Counted from the stretch's first letter, positions 24,040 through 35,626 are shown. The stretch: 64,000 nt of DNA from Bactericera cockerelli (GCA_024516035.1 CM044956.1:31718217-31782216), one strand, 5' to 3'. Notes: generated by a model from the sequence alone, not told the origin. Translations and numbers: made by a program.

Positions 24040-25240
24040 AGCTTCTATCGAGCTTCGTGATAATCGTGATGCTGATGGCACTCCGTCCCAACCTATGCTG
24101 GATGAGGTCGTTTGGGTAAAGTAGTTTTGTTAATTTTCAGTGTATCACCGCAGTCAAGTAACGTCCAGCTTCGTGATAATCGTGATGCGGCACTCTGGCC
24201 CAAACCAGGCTGGGTGAGGTTATTATGGCAAACAGGTTCTTTAGTTTTCCTGCGTATGGTAGTTAAAATCTCCGTCGTTATAATATGATCATCCAGTTGA
24301 AAGCGACGTTAAACCAACAAAAATATACGAGTTAAGCAACGTCCACCGAGGTGAAGAATTCGAACCTTTTTTATAGTCAGCCTTTGGGTCTGTAACTGAG
24401 ACGTCTTGGATTTCGATACCGCATCGTCTCATATTTTTTAATGTTTAACGATATAATAATAATAAAAGAAATGAGAAAAATAGGCATAAAAGACCGCCTA
24501 AATCACCACCGGATATGAGGAACTTGGTTAATTCTTGATCCGGATTGGATTGAACGGAGGACATAATTGTACATTCATTTGCAGTTATAACTTTTCCTCT
24601 TGAATACTTGTCACAATAATAATAATAATAGCCGAAGACGGGCATACATTTCCTGTTATATAAAACAAGTTCCGTTCAAATTGGACACCAAAAGGTGTCT
24701 GAAAGGCTGTCTGGGGTTAAGTAACACAGCCTTAACAAAAGAATCTCTAGAAATCTTTATAATGAAAGTTCAACCTGAGCCCTAAGACTGTTCAATATAA
24801 GGCTGGGTGAGGTTACATAAAAAAAACATGGGTTTGATGGCAGAGATAGCCTCAGCCATAACCACGCCTTTGTCAATATATTTCTTGTCAATAAAGAATT
24901 TATTATTATTATATCCTTAAACATTAAAGCAAATGTGCTGATGCGGTATCGAATTAAGGACCTCTCAGTTACACGACCTCGTGACTGACTATAAAAAAAG
25001 GTTCAAAGCCTTCACCTCGCTGGACGTTGGTTAGCTTGTAATTTTTTTTGTTGTTGGTTTAACGTCGCTTTCAACTGGATGATCATATCACTACGGAGAT
25101 TTTAACTACCATTCGCAGGAAATTATAACAAACCTGCTAGCTTCAATAACCTCACCCAGCCTGGGTTGGGCCAGCATCACGATTATCACGAAGCTGGACG
25201 TTACTTAACTTTGGTGATCCGCAGAAAATTAACAAAGCTA
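24040..25240. repeat. Inverted pair of SINE-derived segments
   Basis: 24140-24470 (central domain, then 5S-like gagttaagcaacgtccaccg, then gtctgtaactgagacgtc) is repeated in inverse orientation at 24930-25240. Between them lies the tail unit 24725-24905. The first 100 bp (24040-24140) is one extra unit of the ~110-bp repeat found at 25171-25600. Confidence 0.75.
24725..24905 (+). repeat. SINE-like tail unit
   Basis: Matches the minus-strand unit at 14560-14735. It ends cttgtcaataaagaattt followed by a TTATTATTAT tail. Confidence 0.7.
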
Positions 25241-25600
25241 CTACCCATACAACCTCATCCAGCCTGGGTTGGGACGGAGTTCCAGCATCACGATTATCAC
25301 GAAACTGGACGTTACTTAACTTCGGTGATACACATAAAATTAACAAAGCTACTATCCAAACAACCTCATCCAGCCTGGTTGGGACCGAGTGCCAGTATCA
25401 AGATTATCACAAAGCTGGACGTTACTTAACTTCGGTGATCCGCAGAAAATTAACAAAGCTACTACCCAACAACCTCATCCAGCCTGGGTTGGGACGGAAT
25501 TCCAGCATCACGATTATCACGAAGCTGGACGTTACTTAACTTCGGTGATACACAGAATATTAACAAAGCTACTACCCAAACAACCTCATGCAAAAATATT
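25171..25600. repeat. Tandem repeat of about 110 bp derived from the SINE central domain
   Basis: Units start near 25171, 25284, 25396 and 25502. Each contains ccagcatcacgattatcacg, agctggacgttacttaac, ttaacaaagctact and caacctcatccagcctgggt. The last block is the complement of the SINE core motif accaggctgggtgaggt. Plus-strand ORFs here are repeat artefacts. Confidence 0.88.
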
Positions 25601-25609
25601 CTCTCGTTA

Positions 25610-25745
25610 TGTAGGCTATTCCCGGCCCGACTCAGGCGAGGTGAGGTTCATCTGAGTAACAGGTTGATATGTTTCCTGCGAATGGGGCCGTAAAACTCTT
25701 TCGTGTTACAATACATAACCATGAAGTTGAAAGCGACGTTAACGG
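25610..25745 (+). mobile_element. SINE central-domain fragment
   Basis: Carries attcccggcccgactcaggc, gaggtgaggttcatctgag, tttcctgcgaatgggg and agttgaaagcgacgttaac. This is the same order as in the 5S-SINE at 48599-48865 without its head. Confidence 0.75.
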
Positions 25746-25898
25746 TTAAATCCGATTTAAAAATATTACTACGATTTATTAATACGATAGGTATTTGCCT
25801 AGTGGTACGCATAAATATTATAGTAGGTAGTGCTTTATTTAGACTGTCGGCTTGAAACAAGAAGTCCCATTACGCTAACAGTTTATGCATAGTAATTC

Positions 25899-26014
25899 TC
25901 GATCAGGACTATTGAGTCCCATTAATTTAGCAGTAAGCCCGAGACGTATTAAAATCTTCTAAAAATCATATTAATCGGAGGCTAACTTGTCATGTTATCT
26001 CGGCCAGGTTGTAG
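25899..26014 (-). mobile_element. Old tRNA-SINE (family D) fragment
   Basis: aggactattgagtcccatta, cagtaagcccgagac and aacttgtcatgt match 57018-57113 and 63735-63825. The tRNA head is decayed. Confidence 0.6.
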
Positions 26015-26300
26015 GCCATAGAAAGCAAAAATTAGAATAACAAAATATAATAATGTATCACTTTTAAAATAAATACTTGCGTCTATCAGATGAGATTGGT
26101 AAGAACGCAGTACATTGGACTTGTCGAAAGTGCTGGATCGTTATAAGATTTTCTACAAAAATAATCTGCCTCGTACGTATCAAATAAACACGGGCAAATT
26201 AAGGAGTGAAAAACATCAAAGGAGAATATTTTGAGACACAATGAAAAACGCCCGTCGAAAGTGCTGCAATCTTATATGTAATACCTGAGGAAACTGCTGC

Positions 26301-26383
26301 TTTCTTACCTGTCACAGCATCACTTTCGACGCGTCGAAAGTGCTCCGCCTGAAGTCCAAAGTGCTGTTGTGACAGGTAAGAAA
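26301..26383. repeat. Nested palindrome with aaagtgct motifs
   Basis: Perfect 16-bp arms tttcttacctgtcaca (26301-26316) and their complement (26368-26383) enclose a second perfect palindrome of 22 bp at 26321-26342, centred on gacgcgtc. The word aaagtgct recurs at 26128, 26258, 26337, 26358 and 26390, always after tcg or tcc/ccc. It is also the unit boundary of the 45-bp repeat at 23.6 kb. Confidence 0.85.
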
Positions 26384-26399
26384 ACGTCCCAAAGTGCTG

Positions 26400-26720
26400 C
26401 TTTTAGAACAATATATGTGTACATCTGTGCATATATATATAAATAATATTAATAATGAGAAGAAAAAACAGAAAGAGAGAAAAGTGAAATAGAGAAAAGG
26501 TGAAAAAGTGAAAAAGACTCCCTTTATTTCAGAAAAAGAGAGAGCAAGACAAGGAGAGAAAGTTAAGAGTTAAAAGTTGAAAGTTAAAAGTATAAAAAAA
26601 TCTAAGGAAAACAGTACATGCTTGTATTGTATTGCATTATATTGCACTTCATATTCTGAATTGTATTTGTCTTTGTATTGTATTGTATTGTTAACCTCAG
26701 AGTTGACTCAATAATATCAA
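26400..26720. repeat. AG-rich and TTGTA-rich low-complexity DNA
   Basis: agaaagagagaaaag-type purine tract (26459-26600) followed by ttgtattgtattgcatta repeats (26625-26690). No gene. Confidence 0.6.
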
Positions 26721-26986
26721 TAAACATTTGCAGTTCACCTGTAAATAAATGCCCTTGCCCAAATTGGGTGATTTTTTGGGCTTATTATTATTATTATCTT
26801 GAAATTTGTCACTATGACTTAGATATTTCTTTAGTTGGTACACATGACTTCCAAATACTGATTTCAAAACAACAAGCCTAGGTTTGAGCAGAACCCTTGC
26901 AAATCATGGTTTTACTCCACTAGCACTAATTTAACAAATATGTTTGAAACTAGCATCTCCAATAAGAGATTCATAGGCAATTCATA

Positions 26987-27278
26987 GGCCAGTGTCAATG
27001 GCATGTACCGGGGTTTTGTAGGATCACAGAAGTTAAGCAACGTCCAGTGAGGTGAAGACTTTGTGATGCTGACATTCTGGCCCCCAACCCAGGCTGGGTG
27101 AGGTTAGTATTGGTGTAAGAAGGGCTGTTGGCTACAGAAGGTCTTTGTCACTGCGACCTTAAATATGTGAGGTTAATGTGTGGTAGCAGGTTTGTGAATT
27201 TCCTGCGAATGGAGGGTAATACCCCCATTGTGATCTGACCATGAAGTTGAAAGCAACATTTAACCCAAATTAAAAGAA
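26987..27278 (+). mobile_element. 5S-rRNA-derived SINE, old copy
   Basis: The head aligns to 5S rRNA: gccagtgtcaatggcatgta, then gatcacagaagttaagcaac, gtccagtgaggtgaagactt. It is followed by the central domain aacccaggctgggtgaggtt, a ~60-nt insertion, ggttaatgtgtggtagcagg, tttcctgcgaatggagggta, agttgaaagcaac and an A-rich tail. The 5S C-box region has been lost. Confidence 0.8.
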
Positions 27279-27475
27279 AAAGTCAAATTGACTTGACTTA
27301 ACAATTTTATTTTTCATCAAGCTATTTACACACATTAAAAACAGACTCTTTTCATGGATATTTGAGTAAATTAAATAATACAAACAGCTGCCAATTAATG
27401 CTCAAATGTTTGGGCAAAAGACGGAAAATAGATTTTCAGTTGGAGAGCCATTCAATTGTGTATGTTTTGGGCCAT

Positions 27476-27893
27476 TATAGTGATGGGACAAGTCAAATAA
27501 TTTAATTGAGTGGACTTGAGACTTGGTTCACTCAATTGAACTTGAGTAAAATAAAATTCCACTTGAGTCAAGTTTTTTTGATTATCTAACCAATCAAATA
27601 TTAAACTTCTAGCTAGAGCACCTCTACTGTTTCACTCACCAACACTGACTCGATTTGCATCTCATCATCACTTTTTTTAAATTGAGAATATTTACTCAAG
27701 TCCCATCACTAACTCAATACCTACTCCAGTGATGAAATTCTTGCAACTGAGAGAATAGAGCTCCAGTGGTGCGACATTCATATTATAACCCCTCGACTGA
27801 ATAATGATTTTCAATTTGAGTCAGATAATCAAATGAAAAATTGAGTTGAGGAATAATTGAGTTTAGAATATTCACTCAAGTCCAATCACTAGG
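27476..27893. repeat. Small inverted-repeat element (tagtgatgggac ends)
   Basis: The left end tagtgatgggacaagtc is complemented by actcaagtccaatcacta at 27876-27893 and by actcaagtcccatcacta at 27692-27709. The interior is AT-rich with repeated ttgagt. Non-coding. Confidence 0.5.
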
Positions 27894-28244
27894 TGATATC
27901 CACTGCCACCCTCAAAGAGTTATTTTTAACACAACTTCATCAGTAAACACTGATTGTGATAAAATTAATTTGAACACTTCTACAGAACTACTTGTATACT
28001 TACAGTCCTTACAAATTGAGTTAATTTAAACACTTCTACAGAACAGTACTTACAAGTTGAGTGTGAGACAAGAGGTAGTCAGATTAAAAGTTGTAATCTA
28101 TAGTAATAGTACTGATCTACTGATTTTATAAGTAATATGACTAACAAATATACTATAGACTTAAAGAGTATAGAATCTCTCCTAGGATTCTTGTCTCTTG
28201 AGAATTAGGTAAATTTTAAAAGTGATAAATTTATGTAAATTTGT

Positions 28245-28785
28245 TACCCATGTGAGTTCAGCTACACTGTATCTACTTACAATTTTTAGGGTTCTCAATT
28301 TTCATATCCTACCTACAATTTTTAGGATTCTTATTTCCATATAAATAATAAAATTATGATTTCCTCGGTACTCAGTATTGCCCGAGGCAAACTATTCTTT
28401 GTACGTACTCATAAGTTCTTACTTATTGTATTTCACATTGTTCATACGACATTATGTTGAAAGCAGATTTTAAGTAAATTTCCTAAAATTTAACATTAAG
28501 CCCAGTTGAATTTACTCTACATATAATATAATTTATACTTATGCAATATATTGATTTTATCGAAGTTATTGGGGTCAGTTCTGAAATATTTACTCTAGTA
28601 TAGCAGTTTATAAGGATTTACCCCGAAATTTTAAACTGCCTCGGGTAAACTGTTCGTTTTGCACACATAACAGCTCAAATGAATTTATTCGGACAGTACC
28701 GAGGAATGGAAAATGAGAACCCTAAAATTTGTAGGTAGGATTTGAAAATTGCAAACCCTAAAAATTGTAGGAGAATTCATATGGG
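28245..28785. repeat. Foldback element
   Basis: The left arm (tacaatttttagggttctca, cctcggtactc, tgcccgaggcaaact) is complemented in order by the right arm (aaactgcctcggg, gtaccgagga, gagaaccctaaa, aaattgtaggag) around a centre near 28510. Non-coding. Confidence 0.65.
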
Positions 28786-28789
28786 TAGT

Positions 28790-29380
28790 TTTATCAATGA
28801 TAAATCATATCAGCTATCACTATCACTCGAAGAGTAGAAACTCTGACAGTCAACTGCATTACTGCAGTATCTTTTTCTTCACAGTCGCTTTTGACTCAAG
28901 ATAAATCCATCAGAACTATCAGAAGCTATGTAGGTACATTACATTGTACACATCTGCTTTTGAGTAAATTCAGAGTATGAGTAAATCTTCAGCAGCTCAG
29001 CACTAGAAGGTATAACTTCTTTCTTTTAACTCACGTTTAGCACTTTATTCCGTTTAATACACTGGGACCTGAATACACTGGGCCAGATTGTTAAATAGGA
29101 CAGCTTAACTTGCAGTGGGACATTTTGCATGGTTCAAAAGTTATGATGGCCAAATCTCAGTTTTTCCCAGAGATTAAGACCTCAATTCTATTGTGTTTAA
29201 TATTAACGACTAGCAAATATGTGGAAATTTTTAGGGCATGCCCAGCTACCTACCTGTCAAATGAAGGGGTTATTTTGATAAATAGAATAAAGGTATGTTA
29301 AAGTTGAAGAGGTGTGAGATATTTCACATTAGATCTGTGTCAAATGTTTCAAGGATTAGATGGTTGTGTGGTGGTCTTAG
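28790..29380. other. Unassigned AT-rich DNA
   Basis: No recognisable coding or repeat feature. Confidence 0.4.
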
Positions 29381-29382
29381 CT

Positions 29383-29487
29383 TAGGTTTGCCAGTGTGAA
29401 AATTAGTGCAGGTGATTTAACTGGGTTGCTATGGGTGGTTGCATCCCAGTCTAATCCTGCACTAATTTTCACTCTGGTTAACCTTAG
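29383..29487. repeat. 105-bp imperfect hairpin
   Basis: Arms taggtttgccagtgtgaaaa ttagtgcagg (29383-29412) and their near complement at 29455-29487, plus an inner aactggg/cccagt pair. A similar half-arm (gtctaaccctgtactcattt) is seen at 46937. Confidence 0.7.
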
Positions 29488-30136
29488 GTCAGAACTGTTT
29501 TGCCCCACTGAGATCATACTACATAGAAGGAACCTGATGTATCAAGATTTGCGTCCAAGAGACCATCAGCTGATTTCAAAATCAGTGCCAGAGTTGCAGT
29601 AATTTTTCTCTCTCGAAGGGTCCAGGTACCTAAATTACCAACTCTTCTAAAATAATATTTTCATACTTACATATTAGTTATTTTTGTCTTTGATTGCTCT
29701 TTTACTTTCCTCCAAATAAGTTAAATTTAGCTTAGGAGGTGTTACAGTAAACGTAAATTTAATTATATTCAATTATTAAAGTTTTATTTAAAATTCAAAA
29801 AAATATTTTCTACTTATTATGTAGTAATAAAAGACTTGGTATCTGACGTGAAAATTAAGGTTGTTAAGATATGCCACCGCATGAGGTAAACAAAAAATTC
29901 AAATAAATTGAACCAATCAGAAGCTGGTTGTATTGTTTTGTTTCAAAACACAATAAAATTCAACAAACATACTGTTTAATATGTAAAGTTCTAAAGATGT
30001 GTACCTGAACAAATTTTGCCTTTTTTGGGAATAAATTTCTATACTCATTCATACATTAAAGCAGCTAATTTTCATTTTTCTTGTTTCAGTGATCCTATTC
30101 CTGACTTCATTGATTATTCTAGTATTCCAATTATAA

Positions 30137-30670
30137 ATGGACCAAAAACTCATGTACACATTCCGAGGATGGATTGCATTTGTAGCATTTATGGATTTGG
30201 GTGTTGCAGCCAGATCTTTTATTGAAAAGAAATGTTTCATTGGAGAATTTTCTAATAAAAATTCTGAAGATCTACTTGAATTAGATGATCCTACTTTGCC
30301 TAGATTGTTAGGCATGTATTCAATATTGAAAGCAATATCACTGATTCATTGCACTCTCTTTATTCATTATAAACCTATTGTAAGTATGGGAATTTGTACA
30401 TTGTGTTTATCTATCTACATGTACCTTGCTGAGTCATTACTTTATCATTCCACTACATTAAATTTCTATATTGTATTCCCATGTGTCTTAAATGCAATAA
30501 CTGTCATTGGTCTTGTCATTGTTCCAAATATGGACTCAAACAAAAATCTACTAAGTAGTTTGGAAGATGATGAAAACATGGAATTGATTAGACAAGCTGC
30601 TTTGTTCAGAAGGAAGAAAACTCAGAGCAACAATAGGGATAAGAAAAATAAAAAAACAAATGTAGAATAA
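30137..30670 (+). CDS. ERG28-like ER membrane protein
   Basis: The 177-residue ORF resembles the ERG28 family (yeast Erg28p, human ERG28/C14orf1), ER membrane scaffolds that tether C-4 demethylation enzymes of sterol synthesis. What I see: an N-terminal FRGWIAFVAF segment (family start R-x-W), a central charged loop, LPRLLGMYSILKAISLIHCT aligned to the family's G-x-W/Y-T-LL helix, YMYLAESLLYHSTTLNF aligned to its L-SEL-VYGT motif, and a fourth hydrophobic segment near 108-128. Usual members are about 140-150 residues; the extra length is a Lys/Asn-rich tail. A polypyrimidine tract and ttgtttcag end at 30089, so a 5' UTR intron probably precedes this single coding exon. AATAAA overlaps the stop. 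Insects cannot make sterols, so its role here is probably not classical sterol synthesis (inference). Confidence 0.78.
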   Translation: MDQKLMYTFRGWIAFVAFMDLGVAARSFIEKKCFIGEFSNKNSEDLLELDDPTLPRLLGMYSILKAISLIHCTLFIHYKPIVSMGICTLCLSIYMYLAESLLYHSTTLNFYIVFPCVLNAITVIGLVIVPNMDSNKNLLSSLEDDENMELIRQAALFRRKKTQSNNRDKKNKKTNVE

Positions 30671-30754
30671 ATTTGAAAAGCATCAAGATAATTTGAAAAA
30701 GACTCAACTGTCTAAAAAATACTTGGCATAACAATTCTAGATCCACTAGTTATA

Positions 30755-31494
30755 CAGGGTGTTCCATTATAAAGTATACACTCAAATATCTTGGAAACTA
30801 AAGAAGATAGAAAAAATCTGGTGTGAAGAGTTTCATATCTCTAAGGGGGAAACTTAACAGTGACCTTTAAAAGTTTCTCAGATGACCCCTTCAAGGTTAT
30901 TTCAAGGTCAACATTGGAATTTTTAATATTACCCTCTATTTTAATGACATTATTTAAATCTATGGAATATTCTAAGTTCAAACGAATTATCACCTTATTT
31001 TGGCTGTTGAACACAATGGTAATATTGGTTTTTCATTTTACTTCATTTATTGGATCTCAAGTACAGGTTAAGCAAAGAATTAAGTAAAAACCAATATCTT
31101 ATTTGTGTTGAGCACCTAAAATTAGACTGATTTGTTAAGCCCCACTCATAATATACCCTCTCAAATAGGTGTGAAATTGGGTGTCACAAACTTTACACCA
31201 AACAATTTTTTTAACTTAGAACTTGACATAGAATTCAAAAAGGTCATTAAAAATAGAGGGTTCCATTTAACATTCCAAATTTGACCTTGAAATGGTCACC
31301 TAAAAATCTTCCAAAGGTCACCATTAGGTTTCCCCTTGGATATATGAAAATAATTACTCAACATGGAATTGTATGACATTGTACCATGACCTTTGTCCAA
31401 TATATGTATTATTGTTAGGGCATTATTTATTGTTGGTCCAATATATTATTGTTAGGGCATAACCACATAATCCATATGTTTTGAGATCACCCTG
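30755..31494. mobile_element. Foldback MITE with cagggtg ends and TA target site
   Basis: Ends cagggtgttcc and gatcaccctg lie next to TA at 30753-30754 and 31495-31496. Internal blocks are complementary across the element (ttaatattaccctctatttt against aaaaatagagggttcc; aggtcaacattggaa against ttccaaatttgacct). 740 bp, non-coding, mariner/Tc1-like ends. It begins about 85 bp downstream of the ERG28-like stop. Confidence 0.75.
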
Positions 31495-31499
31495 TATAT

Positions 31500-32124
31500 C
31501 TAGTTTATCTTTTATTATAAAATGAATTGTTTGTGTGTGTGTGTGATTTTTGGTATGAAAACAACAATATTATAATAAGAAAATGAGACATTGAGAATAG
31601 CCCATTTTTTTGGTTTAGTTGTAACATTTTCATCAGTGTAAATTGTCTGTAATATATGTCTAGTCCATTTATATTAAAGTAACCTCTCTAGTCAAACAAA
31701 AACTATTTGTTTTTTCTGTTTTCCTCAGATATTAATAATTACTCAGTGTCAAAATCTCAAATCTTGTTTTTTTTTTTTTTTTTTTTTTTTTAGAAAAGTG
31801 CCTAAAATGGATCAACACCTGAGAACATGTAATACATATTGTGAAAACAGACTTTACTTGGTTTTTCAAATAAATTTACACAGGAGGTTTATTTTTCATT
31901 AAACTTCATCACAATTAAAAGTTAAATACTTTAATGTACAATTTGTAGCAGTAATTGGATTAACAATAATTCTCTAGGGACTGCAAATAATTTTTTTGCT
32001 AACTTTGGCAGAGATAATTCAGTAATATTTTCTCATTACCCAGAATTACTGCTAGGTAATGTTAAGTAGGTGTCTTCATTTTGAATTACAACCTGTTTTC
32101 ATATTAAAAACTGTATTTGAGAAA
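31500..32124. other. Unassigned AT-rich DNA with a T25 run
   Basis: Short TG microsatellite at 31530, T25 homopolymer at 31767-31791. No gene seen. Confidence 0.5.
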
Positions 32125-32126
32125 TA

Positions 32127-33775
32127 CACTTGAGAGCAGCAAAAGCGAATCAAACTTTTTCCTCCACCAAATATGCGATATCTTCGAAATTACTATTTCT
32201 ATCGAGTCGTATGATACCTCAAAATGTTGTAAATTTTGTTTTCTACAATTTCTTAATTTGATTGTTCAAAAAACACTTACCAGAAGCCGTCAAAATTAAA
32301 TTTTACTACAGGATGTCAAAAAAGAAGAAAAACCTAATTTTTTTATTTTTAACAAAAGACGTTATAACCTGAGAAATCACTCAGATTCATTCATAACAAT
32401 GGTGAATCAGTATTTTGTGTTGCCTTCCTGAGCTCTGATCACAGCATTCATTTGATTTGGTATTGGCTGGATCAAAATAACCACAATTTCTTGGGGAACC
32501 TCTCCCATTCTTCGGTGAGGGCGATCTTGAGCTCTGCTACAGTCTGGGGAGTCGGTATTCTGCCTCGAACACTTCGTTTGAGTTGGTCCTACAGATTTTC
32601 AATCGGATTGAGGTCGGCACTAAGAGAAGGCTAGTCCAAAGTGTCAATATTCTCCTCGCCCAATAACTCCCGAACACACGTTGCCACATGTGGGCGGGCA
32701 TTTTCGTGCGTGAGGAGGAACTGGTCGCCCATAATTTGACCGAAAAGAACCACATGGGTCTGCAGGACTTCAAGAAGCTAGAATTTAACCAAAAAAAACT
32801 TTAACTGGACCCAAACTCTCCAGAGAGCACAGGGAAAGGAACCTCAGATTCGCCATAAAACACGTGGATTGGACACCCAAGCAATGGCGCTCTGTTCTCT
32901 TCACTGATGAATGCCGGATGTGTTTGTTTGGTGATGACAGAAGGAAAAGAGTCTATCGAAGAGCGGGAGAAAGGTATGCTGAGTAATGCATCACAGAAAC
33001 TGTCAGTTTCGGCGGTGGTTCCTGTATGGTGTGGGTTGGGATTTCAACTGAAAGAAAGACTGAATTGGTTTTCATCACATGCGGTGCGGGAGGTGGCCTG
33101 GACAGTCAGCGATACATTAATAACATCCTGCAGACCCATGTGGTTCCTCTCTCTCAAATTATGGGCCAGGAGTTCCTCCTCATGTGCGACAATGCCCGCC
33201 CACATGCGGCTAACTGTGTACGGAAGTTCTTGGGTGAGGAGAATATTGACACTTTGGACTAGCCCTCTCTTAGTGCCGACCTCAATCCGATTGAAAATCT
33301 GTGGGACCAACTCAAACGAAGTGTTCGAGGCAGAATACCGGCTCCCCAGACTGTAGCAGAGCTCAAGATCGCCCTCACCGAAGAATGGGAGAGGTTGCCC
33401 CAAGAAATTGTGGTTATTTTGATCCAGCCAATACCAAATCAAATGAATGCTGTGATCAGAGCTCAGGAAGGCAACACAAAATACTGATTCACCATTGTTA
33501 TGAATGAATCTTAGTGATTTCTCAGGTTATAATGTCTTTTGTTAAAAATAAAAAAATCAGGTTTTTCTTCTTTTTTGACATCCTGTAGTAAAATTTAATT
33601 TTGACGGCTTCTGGTAAGTGTTTTTTGAACAATCAAATTAAGATTGTAGAAAATTGTAGAAAACAAAATTTACAACATTTTGAGGTATCATACGACTCGA
33701 TAGAAATAGTAATTTCGAAGATATCGCATATTTGGTGGAGGAAAAAGTTTGATTCGCTTTTGCTGCTCTCAAGTG
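32127..33775. mobile_element. Tc1-like transposon rearranged into a 640-bp foldback
   Basis: Ends cacttgagagcagc and their complement, flanked by TA at 32125-32126 and 33776-33777. The true terminal repeats are about 230 bp. The inverted similarity continues inward, so 32127-32770 as a whole mirrors 33125-33775. The left arm therefore contains an antisense copy of the transposase C-terminal coding region where the N-terminal region would be expected. Only 32780-33120 is single copy. Confidence 0.92.
32800..33487 (+). pseudogene. Tc1/mariner transposase, C-terminal part, inactivated
   Basis: The reading frame gives, in order, LRFAIKHVDWTPKQW, VLFTDECRM (first catalytic Asp), a stop in the tract RRAGERYAE-stop (near 32984), SCMVWVGIS, QRYINNILQTHVVP, LLMCDNARPHAA (second Asp), a TAG stop near 33258, then SADLNPIENLWDQLKRS (catalytic Glu) and the end near 33487. 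This order is that of Tc1-family DDE transposases. The N-terminal helix-turn-helix part is missing and at least two stops interrupt it. Confidence 0.9.
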
Positions 33776-33777
33776 TA

Positions 33778-35215
33778 GTTTGTTCAGCTACAATTAAAAA
33801 AGAAAAAATATCTTTCACAGAAATAATAAATGAGTTCCCGCGGTCACTATGTCAATGATCTTTCAATTAAAATCGTAACTAAGATTAAATAGTATTATTT
33901 AATAAGCACCATCAAGTTATTGTTCATTTTGCTGTAGACATTCGGTTTTTTTTTGGTCCTGCATCAAAAACATTGTGTTAGGAATTGCACGAAAGCTGAA
34001 TGTTAAAACTAGAAATTTTAATGAAGGTGTATTATTTATTGAAAAACTTGCTCTGGGGAAATGTGGGAACAAATGCCTTAGGAAAAAGGCATCGATTTTA
34101 TTATACAACGTGATGATAATTTGTAAAGAAATCCACTTTCATTTATTAAAATCTTTTGTAAGAAAGAGCATTATATTAACTTTTGGATCGAGATACTTCA
34201 AGGCTTAGTACGGAGAGCATGTATGTATCATTCAAGCTGTTTTTGTAGCTGGATGGACTATAGTACTATACTCTATTTATAGTATGATGAACTTAGTGGA
34301 GAAGCCAATGAAATTTAAGAATACATATGAGAAAAGTAGATAAGAGCAACCTTATGGTTTTTTTATATACAAGAAACTGTTTTGTACAAAAAAAACTAAA
34401 ACTTAAGTAAATTACATCATTATCAAACAAGTCAATGGATAAATTTATACATATTTAAGGTAAAATAAAACTTTAGTGGACAATATAAATCCAGTATAGT
34501 ATTGCATACCATCAAAAGATACAGGGAATCATCCTCTACCAATGGCAAACCTCGAAGTTGCATATCCCAGGCCGATTTTTATGAAATTATTATGGGTGTG
34601 AACTGTCTACATCCATATTTCATCACTCTACGACTTACGTAAAATTTATGTAAAATGGCCCGTGACCCACTTCTCAGGAAAAATGAAAGGAACATACCCT
34701 GAAAGTTCCAGCTCAATTGAACTAAAATTACAACTTGTACAGCATTACAAACATACAAATACATACATACATACATAGACGAACAAGTGCCGCTTTAGTT
34801 AAAGGTAGACTCACTTCGTTCGCAATTACAAAACATCACTTTTTAAAGTAGAGAATGTATCAAGTGTCATGCCTAGAAAGATCAGCTGATCGGTATATAC
34901 GAATATTTTAGGATAAATTTATAAAAAAATACCTCCACATTAAAAGTGAGTTTTTTATTTAAAAAACAATATTACTAACACAACCTTAACCCGTTAGGAG
35001 TATTATTATAGAATGAAGTGTGAGGAAAAATTTCACTTAATTTTTCTGAGTTTCTCTATTATTTCAAAGCTATGACTTTTTGGTAACAGGTGATGCTAAA
35101 AAGAAAACAAACTCTTTATCCTAAGAACAAAGAAAATTGGCATGAGTGGTACAAACATTATTACATTGCGTACAAAATATGTAAATTAAGTAATGAGACT
35201 GAATAATTCGATCTA
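33778..35215. other. Unassigned AT-rich DNA
   Basis: Small ORFs without recognisable similarity. ACAT microsatellite at 34752-34777. No gene supported. Confidence 0.4.
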
Positions 35216-35219
35216 GGAA

Positions 35220-35560
35220 GGCGGGACTTGGAAATGCGGTAGGTAAACACAGATGCCTCCAGTGTGGTAACCGGGGAAAGATTGCACTACGGACTGTTCC
35301 CCCTGTGTTACGAGGCGACTAACATTAACAAACACTTAACTAGCCTAGCTAGCTGGTCCATTTCTTTGGTGTTTGAAGAGGCTTAAAACAGATAGAGAAG
35401 CCAAAAGTCCTCACGATGCCGCGATGGTTGGTCCCGCATCATAACACCCAGATTAATACTGTGGGCCAGGACGAGCAGGGAATAGTTGTGTTTAATAACC
35501 CTCTAAAATGTTCAGGAGACATAACACACTGAAGTTTACTGACCCGGTTAGAGACCATCA
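35220..35560. repeat. Dispersed repeat related to 62770-63020
   Basis: The series gactaac, agctagctggtcc, aagaggcttaaaacag, aaaagtcctcacgatg, ggttggtcccgcatcat, tgtgggccaggacgag and gagaccatca is matched in order by 62845-63000. GC content is higher than in the surroundings. It could be the tail of a LINE or a SINE; I cannot say which. Confidence 0.5.
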
Positions 35561-35626
35561 GAACAATTCGACAAACAGATTCTTGTAGCTCCTTAGTCTC
35601 TTTTTCGCTTGAGTTGAATCTTTGTT

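Noticed and set aside
33026..33442. Several overlapping ORFs on both strands, including one reading MIWYWLDQNNHNF
   Set aside because: Antisense or off-frame readings of the Tc1 transposase region, appearing twice because the element is an inverted duplication.
33975..34208. 77-codon plus ORF with several Lys/Cys
   Set aside because: No family similarity, splice context or conserved neighbour; length expected by chance in this composition.
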